Positions 24,501 to 35,110 of a stretch of DNA of 64,000 nucleotides are shown in pieces. The notes under the pieces were generated by a model. The model did not search any database, was not told where the DNA came from, and was given only the letters and a program-made list of their open reading frames with translations. Made by a program: the position numbers and the translations under genes. Source of the DNA: Eucommia ulmoides (Eukaryota; Streptophyta; Magnoliopsida; Garryales; Eucommiaceae); contig CM028336.1 of assembly GCA_016647705.1 (NCBI GenBank), forward strand, positions 16,628,880 through 16,692,879, written 5' to 3'. The number at the start of each line of letters is the position of its first letter. Positions within the stretch are counted from its first letter, which is position 1.

Positions 24501-27500
24501 ATAATTGAGGAGGACATTACGTAAAGAAACAAAGTATGAGGCTGAAAATGGATACGTTCAATTGGGTGACATAGAAAACCTAGGAATGCACCCATTGAGG
24601 ATATGAAGATAAAAAATTTATTTAAAATGGTTTGAACTTGTACATAGAAAACTTACGAATGCACTAGTTAGAAGGTGATTTAATTCAGCTGCAATGTGCT
24701 ACAAGAAGGGCAGATAGACATAAAAGAAAAACTGGGAAGAGACTAGGAAGGACTTGATGGCATTGAATGTAAGGGGATGATAGTAAAACAATCTGGCGCA
24801 AACAGAGCTGTAGACCCACCCTACTTGGTTTGGTCAAAAGACTCCATTGTGATGTTTCTAGGCCTAACTAATGAGAAAAACTTCAAAAGGATATATGACC
24901 CATCTTTCAAAGTTTGATTCAGCCTACTGGATCTCCTGTGGACCAGTGTTTAGTTACCTTACCTCGACTAGGGTGGACAGGGACAAGGTCAAGAACGAGA
25001 TAGAGTAGAGAAAGCAAGTGAAGATCAAGGATTGGGGATCTCAAACAACGACAGTTTCAAATCTGCAATTAGGTACTCAAATGGAAAAAGTTGATAGATG
25101 AAAAATACTAAATCAAATGAGGAAATTAAAAGAAAAATAAAAACAATGAAATAAATTCGGAGTTGTAGTTCTCTGCAACTCTTGCTCTTGGCAAAGAAAA
25201 TTATTGGCTATCTATTTTCTCCCATGTCATAGGGTCTGTCAAGAACCCTGGAACGAGTCTGGCTCCTTGAATTTGTCAAATGAGTCTACGCGGCATGCTC
25301 CTTTCTCAATGGCCCCATGTCGTCTACACCACCATAAAGTAACAGTATCAATGAGGTACTTTGTTGTTGTGCCTACTCAAGCGACTTCATCCCTTATACC
25401 TATAGTCTCAAAATATTGATCAAGACTCCATAAGAAGTTCTCGAGCTCGCGAGCATCCCTTGCTCTAGCATAACTTGGTGGCTTGTGTACTTCAACAATG
25501 TCCTGAGGCGTACTAGTCACTGTCACGATCGCACGCTTGCACAAGGTCATGTCTTAGCGAATGTCCTTCGTGTGAGCGTGAACATTGTTGAATTGTGCTT
25601 CAACATGGCCTCGGAGCTTTAGCTAATTTCGCCCATAAGTTCCTCATGAAGAGTTCGAAGTTTTGCTACCAAGGAACCGCCTATCTCATTCATGGCACCC
25701 CTCATGGCTTGGTGAATGGCGGCATCCTCCGACTCCATTTCATCCAACTGGTCTTGGACATCGTCAAGCTGTGAGTTAGTGTTACTTACTGTAGTTCCCA
25801 CAACCACTAGCGTGGCCTCCAAGCTACTTGGTCCCTCGATTTGCTTCGATGCCACCCTTAGCATTGCTCCAGGAGTACTCGATCTTGGGCACAGTCCTCA
25901 ACCTGAGATTAAATATGCCTTTCCTTGTTATAATGTTCAACCTTCAAGGGTTAAGGCTTGTGCACCTCGGAACGAGCTCTTCAACTATCTTTGATATTTG
26001 TTGGGCTATGATACCAACTATCACAGCTTTAAGTTTTCCTCACTAATCCGTGTAGCCTTAGCGTCGTTGCACCTTGTTGGAAGCGCTAAGTCTGACCAAC
26101 TCTATCGCCAGCCGAAGACTTGAATTGGGAGGGAAGGAATTTAAGGAAAGGCAAAAGATTTGGGAGAAAGAACTCTTTATATCTCTAGAATTATTGAACA
26201 GAGGATGCTAAGCTCTAAGCTCTGGGATCTCTGGGATGGTTTGGAGAAAATGAAGCCCCTCCCCTGATATAGGCCATTGGCCTTGAGAATGGACAGTGGA
26301 CATCAATGCGATCTGAAAGTCGAGATTCAAATCCTAGAACCTTCTTATAAAATATCCCTACAAACAATCCTCTAGAATTCTCTATATTCCTCCAGGAATA
26401 TACAAGACAACCTATTCTAGTCTTTCCTAGAGTTCTCTAGAATGTTCCAGAAACTTGAAAGCCTCCTTGGGTCTTCCCCCCTCACTTGAATTGGTTTAGA
26501 ATTCGACTTATTAGGGCTCAAAGACACTGGTCGTGATTTTGTGGTCAGTTTTTCGTTGGTTTTAATTATATGGATGAAATTCATTTTCTTTTGATCTATA
26601 TTTCTGGACTTCGACTTTGTATTTTTTATATTTTTTTTAGGGGTGCCTACCAAACAATTCCAAAAAGACATCTAAACTACCAATTAAACCCACAACTTTT
26701 TTTGCGAACCAAACAGTCCTTATGACATTTTCGTGACTAAAATACTCCTATTTAATGCGCTACTTCATAACATCATGTAATCAACTCCTCCTAATAGGAA
26801 CTAAATTAGGTAACATACGACCATCTATATGTGAAACAAAAATACTTGTTTTGATCTCAATCCAAACGCGTAAAACAACAAAATTTGTATACATCAATTA
26901 TATGCGAATAATTCTCTTTAAAATGAAATATCAATTACATTTTTTGGAATTGTTTATCGTAATGACTATAAATGTTACATGTAACATTCATGTGGTTCCA
27001 TTTATATTTGCATGTCATGTAACATTGAATGAGATAATAATCTTTTTTTTTTTTTTGGTTTTTTGGAATTTTGGATTAGGATGCATGTGAATATTATATA
27101 TAACATTAACTATGAAGTTAATTTTATGTATGATGTTCTCTGTGAAATCAATAATGTTATATATAACATCACTACAATCTAAATATCTTTGTGAGAGTTG
27201 AATATAACACCCAATATAATATAAATAATATATCAATTAATGTTGATAATAGTATAGATTATATGCGTGTTAAATGTAACGTGACTTACTGATAAAGGTG
27301 ATTTGCATGTTAAATGTAACACGTCAAAATTGAAAATTCTGGAAGTGTCATGTAGAATGTAACATGGATGTGAAAAATGAAAATTTTGGAAATAGCATGT
27401 TAAATGTAACATGAATGTAAAAACTGAAATTAATAAAAAAAAATAGTAAATTTGATATCGTTTGTTTTGAAGATTTTATTTAGACGAATCTGAATATATA

Positions 27501-29026
27501 ATTAGATTGTGAAAAAAAATTGTACAACAATAGTTATTTTGATTTTAATGAAATGATTTTATTGTGATTTGTCAAATATGGAAACTTTAAATCCCGCGGA
27601 TCTCTCAAAGGCAATTTTTTCATGTAATTTTTCTGTTTTTTTTAAAATTTGGGACTAGACAGTTAAAAAAATCAGTATATTGGGATTGTTTGGTTCATTT
27701 TCAAACACTTGGGTTTAATTGGTAGTTTCATGCCTAAATTGGGACCACCTGGTAATTTCCCCTTTTTTTTATAATAGGAGTATGGGGATCACTGAAGCAT
27801 TGAGACTACAGATGGAAGTTCAGAAGCAGCTCCATGAACAGCTTGAGGTATGCAAATGAGATTGAGATCCTCCCTAAATTAATTTGATGTCATAAAAACA
27901 TACATTTGAAAGAGTGTATTTAAAATATTTCTTGCAAGAGTTGGCCCCCCAAAAAAAGTTCGAAATCTTGCCATGTAAGATTTATTCTGCCACTGGAAAT
28001 ATTGGCAATATCCATCACGTTGAATGTTGATGGAAATTAAACTGGGCAGCTAGGATAATAGAAGATCGTTTGTGTGTGTGTTTATCATCAATTAATTTTT
28101 TTTTCCTTCCAATACCACATTTGCCGGAGCCTTGTGCTGTTGCTGTCGTGCACTAGCTACCAAGGATAAAAATTCGGCCGTCATGTGACGGATTTTCACC
28201 CTCCTGTTACCGTTACGGTTGATTTCAGATTTGTTTGCAATTCTGCCCAGATTTCAGATATTATTTTTTTTAAAATTAGATTTTGTCTTGTGTTATCTTT
28301 GTATAACGTTTTTTCCATTAAATATTGTGCATTTTCTTATTCTTTGATATTGTTCAGTACTTAATTTTTATGTTTCATCCTTTTTATATTTTTAATATGT
28401 TGTATATATAATTAAATGTTAGAATATATATTGGAATGTGTTTATTTAGGGTTAAAAGAGTAGAACAATAACAATTGTTAAGTTTTAGATGATTTTCTGG
28501 TGATTTAAAAAAACTCATGATTGTTTTGGCCGATTCTTTTTACGGACTGACTGATACTCCCGACACCGTTATACCGCGACCATTTCCGTTACGTAGACCG
28601 AAATCGCTATTTAAAACCCTGCTAGGTACTAGTGCAGTAAAAATCTGCTGAAGAAAAATTGTTATTGCTTCAATTGCAAAATGCCCAGAATGGCGGTTGG
28701 TTCAATGAAGTTTTATTTCTTTTTGTTACTAACTAATAATGTTTCTGATTCAGATCCAAAGAAATTTGCAGCTAAGGATTGAGGAACAAGGGAAATACCT
28801 TCAATTGATTTTTGAGAAACAGAGGAAGATAGAGGACGAAAGGTCAAAGGCCTCATCTACCAATCTGGATGAACCATCTTGTCGGAGTCTAAACGAGAAG
28901 CAAAACACTTCGGAAATGGAAACCTCTGAGAAACACGACTTAGACAGAACTGAAAGCAGTTCTCCCCCCGCAAAGCGCGCAAAAGCAGAGGAAGAGGCGT
29001 TTTCATCTCCCAAACCGGCCTCGTAA
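18592..29026 (+). CDS. PHR1/PHL-type MYB-CC transcription factor (phosphate starvation response-like)
   Basis: Coding exons: 18592-19200, 21319-21508, 21594-21670, 21774-21813, 22402-22459, 27778-27847 and 28754-29026. All introns are GT-AG and the sum is 1317 nt, giving 438 residues. The start [10 protein letters not shown] resembles the usual MNTKPAL-IQ start of this family. Residues 1-240 are a Ser/Pro-rich N-terminal region with [14 protein letters not shown] near 180. The MYB (GARP-type) domain spans about 244-296, with [20 protein letters not shown] and [20 protein letters not shown]. The coiled coil with the LHEQLE motif spans about 328-375, then an acidic/Ser-rich tail ends near a basic [11 protein letters not shown] segment. 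Relatives bind GNATATNC sites in the nucleus and activate phosphate-starvation genes under control of SPX proteins. The frame is intact despite TE insertions in the introns. I infer a working gene; the exact paralogue (PHR1 or PHL1) is not resolved. Confidence 0.93.
19498..20865. mobile_element. CACTA-ended composite inverted-repeat element in PHR1-like intron 1
   Basis: The outer ends are CACTAAGCGCC and GGGCGCTTAGTG, with 3-bp flanks TTA and TAA that are similar but not identical. Inside, about 160 bp at 19530-19690 pairs inversely with 20270-20440 (shared words: CATATACTTTGGAAT, GGCATTTAACCCG). The right side additionally holds a TTTGGTTGGAGG...CCGACCAAACATAC inverted-repeat unit (about 20471-20841) that looks like a separate MITE. 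No transposase. Superfamily assignment rests on the CACTA termini only. Confidence 0.55.
22010..22350 (-). pseudogene. RTE-type LINE 3' end relic in PHR1-like intron 4
   Basis: On the minus strand the segment reads [14 protein letters not shown], then KCDLLQVRG, then MIHVADPT, the conserved C-terminal tail of plant RTE-clade reverse transcriptase ORFs (EDKMRENRLRWFGH and RIHVADP). It ends in the non-coding GCCGACCCTACTTAAGTGGG and a TTGTTGTTGT tail, the usual RTE 3' terminus. 5'-truncated and frameshifted. Confidence 0.8.
22620..22850. repeat. Unclassified dispersed-repeat-like segment
   Basis: Contains ACCCAATGGGCC, GATGTGGGATTC and CACCCCCTCACGTG, words I associate with plant LTR-type dispersed repeats. 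No borders or coding sequence identified. Confidence 0.25.
22860..23520. other. PHR1-like intron 5, no recognised element
   Basis: AT-rich intronic sequence with no coding family or border seen. Confidence 0.4.
23530..23800 (+). repeat. Degenerate minisatellite in PHR1-like intron 5
   Basis: The words GACAACATT, GACATT and GGAGTTCCGA recur at irregular spacing about ten times, with units near 20-45 bp. The array is strongly diverged, so unit length is not fixed. Confidence 0.6.
24280..24850 (+). pseudogene. RTE-type LINE relic in PHR1-like intron 5
   Basis: Shifting frames on the + strand give [18 protein letters not shown], then [15 protein letters not shown], then a [10 protein letters not shown]-like end, matching RTE C-terminal blocks WFGHVHRRPTDAPVRR, KKTWEE..KDL and VADPTWLG. 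Many stops. No intact domain. Confidence 0.7.
25200..25870 (-). pseudogene. Ty3/gypsy-type gag relic in PHR1-like intron 5
   Basis: On the minus strand, 25619-25864 encodes a coiled-coil-like stretch ([19 protein letters not shown]) as in the N-terminal region of plant gypsy gag. At about 25210-25470 follow [18 protein letters not shown] and [15 protein letters not shown], the retrotransposon gag capsid motif (LTDTVTLWWRRRH). An in-frame stop separates them and GS-stop follows. No pol is attached. Sequence to about 26460 may be its 5' untranslated/LTR part. Confidence 0.8.
25880..26639. other. Intron 5 sequence, possibly retrotransposon 5' region
   Basis: The words TCTAGAATTCTCTA, TCTAGTCTTTCCTAGAGTTC and TCTAGAATGTTCC cluster at about 26370-26450. 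No LTR pair was found. Confidence 0.3.
26640..27762. mobile_element. MULE-like element abutting PHR1-like exon 6
   Basis: Imperfect terminal inverted repeats start GGGGTGCCTACC and GGGGAAATTACCAGG and share ACTACCAATTAAACCCA a short way in. TTTTTTTTA is repeated on both sides (26631-26639 and 27763-27771), a perfect 9-bp TSD as expected for Mutator-like elements. The interior (about 26960-27420) repeats the palindromic word ATGTTAAATGTAACAT and variants. No transposase. The right border is 15 bp from the first base of exon 6. Confidence 0.82.
28161..28621. mobile_element. Non-autonomous hAT element in PHR1-like intron 6
   Basis: Starts CAAGGATAAAAATTCGG and ends ATTTAAAACCCTG (inverse CAGGGTTTTAAAT). 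TSDs CTAGCTAC (28153-28160) and CTAGGTAC (28622-28629) differ by one base. CCGTTACGG-type words lie at both sides. No coding sequence. Confidence 0.75.
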
Positions 29027-29080
29027 CTGCCATTCTTGTGCTGCTATCTGTATAGACTTGTTCATTGGATTTCAATTTCC

Positions 29081-29268
29081 TATCTTCAGGCGCTTGTGAT
29101 TCCTTGCAAATAAGTAATGAACATGGTAGTTTATTGTTATCAAAGCCTATTTATACTTTGTTTTATTGATTTGTTATCTTCAGGCGCTTGTGATTCCTTG
29201 CAAATAAGTAATGAACATGGTAGTTTATTGTTATCAAAGCCTATTTATACTTTGTTTTATTGATTTGT
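29081..29268 (+). repeat. Perfect 94-bp tandem duplication in the PHR1-like 3' UTR
   Basis: The unit beginning TATCTTCAGGCGCTTG at 29081 is repeated without visible change from 29175. It starts 55 bp after the stop codon and includes AAATAAGTAATG, a possible poly-A signal context. Confidence 0.9.
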
Positions 29269-29426
29269 TACTGATTCAACTGATAGAGTGGGACGAGTTA
29301 AGGTCGTTGAATTCCAAAAAAAAAGTAAAAAACTATGGTTTATTATTGCAAATGATGAATGCAAATTATAATGTAAGGTACCATAACATATGAAAGAGTA
29401 AAATACTATTCGATTCTTAATAATAA

Positions 29427-29587
29427 CTAGTGGGTATGCACGTGCGTTGCACGTGAAATACTATAATATTAGGTTTGACAAATATATGATTGTGGGTCCT
29501 AAATTGTTGTATATGTTTATATACAACAATTTAGGACCCACAATCATATATTTGTCAAGTATATAATAATTACATATATACCAAATA

Positions 29588-29645
<58 letters not shown>

Positions 29646-29655
29646 GGTTGAGATG
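29427..29655 (-). mobile_element. Helitron 3' terminus (minus strand), possibly a short element
   Basis: Read on the minus strand, a hairpin CACGTGC-AAC-GCACGTG is followed by CATACCCACTAG and then T, the Helitron 3' signature (hairpin about 10 nt before CTRR, inserted before T). A plausible 5' end for a short element is TCTCAACCATAATATAT near 29655. Alternatively, the 3' end belongs to a larger Helitron reaching past the RPA-like relic at 30600-32220, which has the same polarity. An AT microsatellite (about 29591-29642) lies inside. Confidence 0.65.
29475..29558. repeat. Perfect 40-bp-arm palindrome
   Basis: Left arm 29475-29514 (TTGACAAATATATGATTGTG and on) is the exact inverse of 29519-29558, with a 4-nt GTTT loop. 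It lies about 45 bp inside the Helitron terminus. Confidence 0.92.
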
Positions 29656-30599
29656 CCATTTATTTATGTGAGTTTGGTAAATTAAGGTGTTTTTTTTTTT
29701 TTTTTTCCACATAAATTTTGTTAGAATGAAAATTTTAATTACACATAAAAAGCTCGCTAAAGAGTCATTTATAGTATTTGCTAAAAAAACTTGATGTGTG
29801 TATATGAGGACATAGGGGTTAGTTGACAGATCCTTAGACAGCGAAAGACTCTTATGAAAATCTGACCCTCTATATACTTTTTGGAAGAAGGGATTTGCTC
29901 AATCTAATTGAAATCATGGGGACCCAAAACTTCAATGATACAAAGTGTCAAATCTTCTTGGTTAGAAAATTTTCAATGTATTCTGATTTTGGTCAAACTT
30001 CAGGATTCATGTCTGAAGCATTCGAAGGTTGTAATGGGAGTAAAGCTATCCCTAAACCTCCTATCAATTTCCGTCTTCCACAATTGCAAATTCCTACGCC
30101 GCGAGATGGCGACGATGGTTCAACGGGGATTTTCTTCTTTGTTTCGTCCAAGTCGTAGATTGCCCAAGAGGAAACTGACTGTAATTTAACATTGATGAAG
30201 GTAGGAGGTGTCAAGAGAATTTCTTTCACATTCAATGATAAATAGAATAAATAATTGTGAGGCAAAACCTAATCGAATCGCATGGAAAGAATAGGAAAAT
30301 CGGTGCAATTTTGGATCATCAAAGGTCCGAGAATATTAAAATGGAAACTGTAATAGTTATTGTAGTTGTGTATTGTATGTAAATATAATTACATCAAAAG
30401 TAGTCGTTTAGTTTATTTGAATGACGGGATTGTCTTCGAGACTTGTATGATTGCATGCAATTGTTTCAAATTTCCATACATCATGCGCAATCAATTTTGA
30501 TGCTAAGCGTTTTTTGTCATTCATCTGGTTTATCCTTGTGAAGAAGATGTAACTTTCGCCAAACCGATGTATCATTCCTTTGTAGAACTTGTTCTATAG

Positions 30600-31833
30600 T
30601 CCCTCCTGGAAGTGAATTATAGATCGATTGGTAATATCAATAGTATTAATGATTTGGAAAAGGTAAATGTTTTGTTGTGGTTGCTTACTTTTTTCTATTC
30701 TTCAATGTATTCTGATATTGGAAAACCGATCAACTTCGCTGTTGCATCAAATAAAGTGACACTAATATTTCCTTTTCCATCACCAACAGTAAGTTTCATC
30801 ATGTACTTGTTTTTTTAAAATGCCTTAATTTTTTTTAAACATTGAATTTTTCAAGTTATGATAAAGCTAATATGTTGGTTTATTATGTGACCAGTTATTA
30901 CTTTGGACAGTATTCGGTATTTCATACGGAGCATTTGATGCATTTAGCAGAGTTGTCTTTCACAATTACTTTTTTGTTGCATCTCTTGCAAGAGTTGTAC
31001 CAGATTTAATCCATATTGTCAATGTTGAATATTGTTGATTTGAAGTAACAAATTGACTTCTGTCATTTTTTAACGTTTTATTTATTTGTGTGATGGTTGG
31101 GTGTTGATGTGTAATAAATATGATAAATAGTAATAGTATAATAATGAAAGTAATAAGCTATATTTAGAAATTATGTTAATTAAAGTGAATGATTGAAATA
31201 TATTTTTACCTGGAAGTCGCTCAATGGGCGCGTTACGATATCAGTGATTTCGGTTTGTTCCGCATTGTTGATTTTTTTTTCTGGCACATTTTCTTCTGTG
31301 CCTCATCCTTATCTATTGTCTCAGTAGTCCTATACATGAAGTTAAAAATGTATTTTATATGTGTGTTAATAATAATTGTTAAATTCATTAAATTATTATT
31401 AAAAACTTATGATATAGAAGCAAGAAAAATAGTATGTAAATTGTGGTATATACCATGAATTTGCAATGTCAAATCTCGATGATTTTGGATTAATCTGAAC
31501 AGTTGTGACGGATAATGTGGATAATGATAGCACACTTGAATATTATATTGATAAGTTAAATTAAGTTGAATGATTTTTTCCATTCTTCTATCTGTTATGC
31601 ATGCAATATTTGTTAACGTAATCTCAAAGTCACGGTATGATGTGATGTACCTTGGATTTGCTGATTTCACTAATCCATTTGTTATGCAGTATGTATTCCC
31701 TTTCAGTAATGAGTTTTCAAACTTATCAACTGCGTCATTGAACAAGACAGCTTCTATTCTCGTACCCTGTACTTGTTGTGTTAGTAAATGTAATTGTTTT
31801 CTTTTGACTAAAATATATAGGGTATGTGAGTGT

Positions 31834-31879
<46 letters not shown>

Positions 31880-32220
31880 CAATGTATGTATACATTTATG
31901 TATTTTAAACTCAAAAATCATAAGAAAAGTAGGAAAAATAAAAAAATGAGTTTGAATTGTTTAGGGACGTATAGGTTGAAGTGTTAAATGTGTTCACTAT
32001 TTAGTAAAATAAAATAAAATTGAGTTAGATAACTTAAATGTTCGTCCATGAGTATTAATTTACGCATGTTGCCCGTTCCTCTTGTTGTTGAGTACGTTTC
32101 TTCAGTACCAGTTCTTAGGACAATAACTTTTAACGTCCACTCTTTCTCATATGGACGAAGATCATTGATTGGTATGTATAGTCTATTATGGTCTTTCGAA
32201 CTGTCTCCTGCTATGTCCAT
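30600..32220 (-). pseudogene. Helitron-associated RPA70-like gene, decayed
   Basis: Minus-strand exon-like blocks of a replication protein A large-subunit-like protein. At 32220-32050: MDIAGDSSKDHN, then YIPINDLRPYEKEWTLKVIV (N-terminal OB fold). At about 31800-31590: GTRIEAVLFNDAVDKFENSL and GLVKSANPRYITS (DNA-binding OB fold). At about 31310-31240: NNAEQTEITDIVTRPLSDFQ. At about 31040-30890: WYNSCKRCNKKVIVKDNSAK, then CIKCS, the RPA C-terminal zinc ribbon. At about 30790-30690: GKGNISVTLFDATAKLIGFP, then ISEYIEE and a stop. Stops (for example inside the zinc ribbon region) and uncertain splice sites mark it as decayed. Plant Helitrons often carry such genes; the protein binds single-stranded DNA. 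Confidence 0.82.
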
Positions 32221-33250
32221 GTTAATGTAATAGTAATAGTAAAATGTAAATGTCAAAATAAAGTCATATTGTGCAAAACATATATCAATAGAGGAGGAGA
32301 TACTTTGTAAAATATTTTTACTCAAAATTACTACAATAATAGCAGACAACTTGACAAAGTTTTAAACTCGCAAAGGAAACAATAAACTATGAGCCTACAA
32401 CTTATAGTTTTGATGCCTTTAGAGTTAATGATCACCATAAAGAGGTGTTGCTCTTTATAGCCCGTCAATAGAATGACAATGTAATAGCTTTATGTTTAAC
32501 AATATTTTTAGCATTCTTGGGTTTCGTCCTGAAACTGCTTCAAATCTCAAGTGATTTGGCATATTTCTACATCAACTGCCCACCTTTAGCCCCAGATGGG
32601 GCTGTGACAACTATCAAATTCTATAAAGGGCGTAATAATATTTTAATTTTCCCAAATTTTAATATAATTAATTCAATTTAAGTAAAACTTGAGTTCCCAT
32701 CCAAATGTGTATGACAAGGAGACTGATTTTTAAATACTTCTTTGACATATCTTGCAAAATATATGAAAAACCAAAACCTCTCAGGCTTTTCAAGATGGTA
32801 TCCCTTGGTTTAAATCAGTGTTGTGGCCAATTGTCATTTTTATTATGTCTTAGTAGGTAGTATTTTTAGAATAATGCAGCCAATGGTATTCCTTGGTTTA
32901 AATTGGTCTTGTTTCTTATTTAGTTTCCTTTAGTAGTACCATTTAGCATTTTCTCCATATCTGAAACTATAATTTATATCAAAATTTCAAATACATAAAT
33001 AATTTAATTTTAGAAGGATAAATGGATTTGGGAACATCAAACAAGGATAATTTGTTTGATTAATAATGACAGTTTAAAATTGGCTGCCTGTTATCTTTGA
33101 CATGGACACTCATGTGATAAATGTCCAATATCCTTATATCCTTATACTTTATTATCTTGAGTTTTATGATTTTCAAAAATTAATTATGCATAGGCAATAT
33201 TAGTATTGCAGTTGTGCGATGATAAAAGCTTTAGAACTTATAAACTTGTG

Positions 33251-33554
33251 CTACCTCCATTAAAAAATAATAGTCCTAATGTTCTGTTAATAAGTTTTTA
33301 GGAAATAATTGTCCTTTATTTTTTTGTTTTTTTTTTAATTACATATTTGTTTTGAATTTTTTCAAATTAATCATCTTTCCAACCACTTATTGGAATTGGA
33401 ATTTTAAATTTTTCTAAAAATTCCACACATTTCCAATAAGGGCAATACAGTAAAGTAAATTTTATTGAGCCATTGCCTGGACTTTGTGCGAAGTTAAGGG
33501 GGTATATTAAATAAATTGATAACTTACTTTATCTTGGTAGATTTAGTGGAAGTA
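33251..33554. repeat. Possible Stowaway-like MITE
   Basis: CTACCTCCATTAAAAAATAA at the left and the inverse-like TTTAGTGGAAGTA at the right resemble Stowaway ends. Similarity of the two ends is loose and a TA duplication is not certain. Confidence 0.25.
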
Positions 33555-33739
33555 TTAGACCCAGTCTTAATGTTCAAACTGAGTCTGGGACATGAATTGT
33601 TTAATAGTGTCATTCATCAAATATGATAATGATACATAAAGTGTTTAATTTCTCATTTTCATGAAACTCTGCAACAAAAGAATCATATCAAAAAACTTTG
33701 CATAGAAAAAGGAAAAATAGTAGAAGACTTGCAAAGGGT

Positions 33740-35110
33740 AAAAATGTTTACCTGAAGTTCAGTTTGATTGTTTCGCGACAACTTTGCCACCGGTATTCTT
33801 TTTAGAAGTTGAAGAAGATCAATTCTTCTTTTTGCATGTAGCAATTATTTCGTCATCATTAAGATGCTGCTGAAGAGGTGTTCGACAAGTTTTCTCTTGC
33901 TTATTGTTTCCAGAAATCATTCCTTATGCAAAAGATATAATGTATAGTGTCATTTCCAAATTTTATGTTTAATATACATATACGTGTGTGCGTGTGTGTG
34001 CATGCGTGTAATATGCATATTATATAATATATATGTGTTAAATTTTTAGTTTAGGTATGATATAATAATATTAACAATTAACATTAACAATATTAATACT
34101 AAGTATTTTTTGAGCGCGGGAACCTTTGTGCATTGTGATGGCCGTTTAACGTATTTGTATGAAAATATTTTCAATACATTTAAATGTATATTGGCAGAGA
34201 GATAAATGAACTGACACTTGGTTTACTCATAAGAGTTTGCAAACAAACTACTATAAGAGTGACACTGTTCATACCTCTAGGATAATTGTTAATTATCATT
34301 CAACTTCTTTGATTCTTTAATTAATTCACCAGAATGGTAACACTCATGACAATAAATATAAGATTGTGTAGTATTTCATTGAGAAGCTTATAACTGAGCA
34401 AGGTGAGGAATTATTAACTCATGTTTCTGTTGAAGCATGAAGAGTTGTTTTTTTTCTTTTTTTTAAGTTTAGTAATGGTAAGTCTGTTTTTCTTTTTCTA
34501 ATGAGTATAAAAAAAATCGGTGTTTTTTAGACATAAATATTAGTGCATACATAGGTTTTATACTGTGAAAATCATAGTTTTGTATTAAATTTAATTGCTG
34601 TAAATTCAACAAAAGTTGGTTTTATCTGTGGCATAGATATTGGACGGTGACCCAACAACTTGCTCACCATACTACCAACGGTTGTAACTTGAGACATATG
34701 AGATCTTTGTGCTTCTAATGCCAAATCTATTTGGGTTGATTGGATTAGGAGTCAAATCTTAAAGCGGAAGAGTTTGTGAGATGTCGAACAACCACAAGTA
34801 AAAATGTTTATAAATTCGATTAATCATTATTTTTAGCTATACTTTGGTTGTCAATTTTTTTTATATTAATTTGATTGATGGTTACAATTTATATTATTGG
34901 AATGTAGTAATGAAGTTGTGTTACCTGATTGGCTATTTGCAGAAACTGTTGCAACATTTTGACTTTGTTTCAAAGGTTGCTTCTGACTCCAGGGTTTGGT
35001 TGTAAATTTCTTTCTTTCCAAACCGGTGTACATGCAATTTTTCTTTTCATTCGATGCTTTAGCCCTTGCATTTAATGTAGCGCCCATCTTTGTTTTGTCT
35101 GTCGAAAATA
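33740..35110 (-). pseudogene. Unrecognised exon-like blocks upstream of the RPA-like relic
   Basis: Two minus-strand blocks look like exons followed by GT donors. One at about 35088-34926 starts MGATLNARAKASNEKKN. One at about 33925-33752 reads ISGNNKQEKTCRTPLQQHLN and ends before GTAAAC. I do not recognise the family. Their polarity and position suggest decayed leading exons of the same Helitron cargo, which is inference. Confidence 0.3.

Noticed and set aside
29593-29641. AT, CT and CA microsatellites as functional elements
   Set aside because: Ordinary dinucleotide tracts (also near 31838, 36715, 39363, 51780, 53963, 55370). They serve here only as landmarks of element borders.
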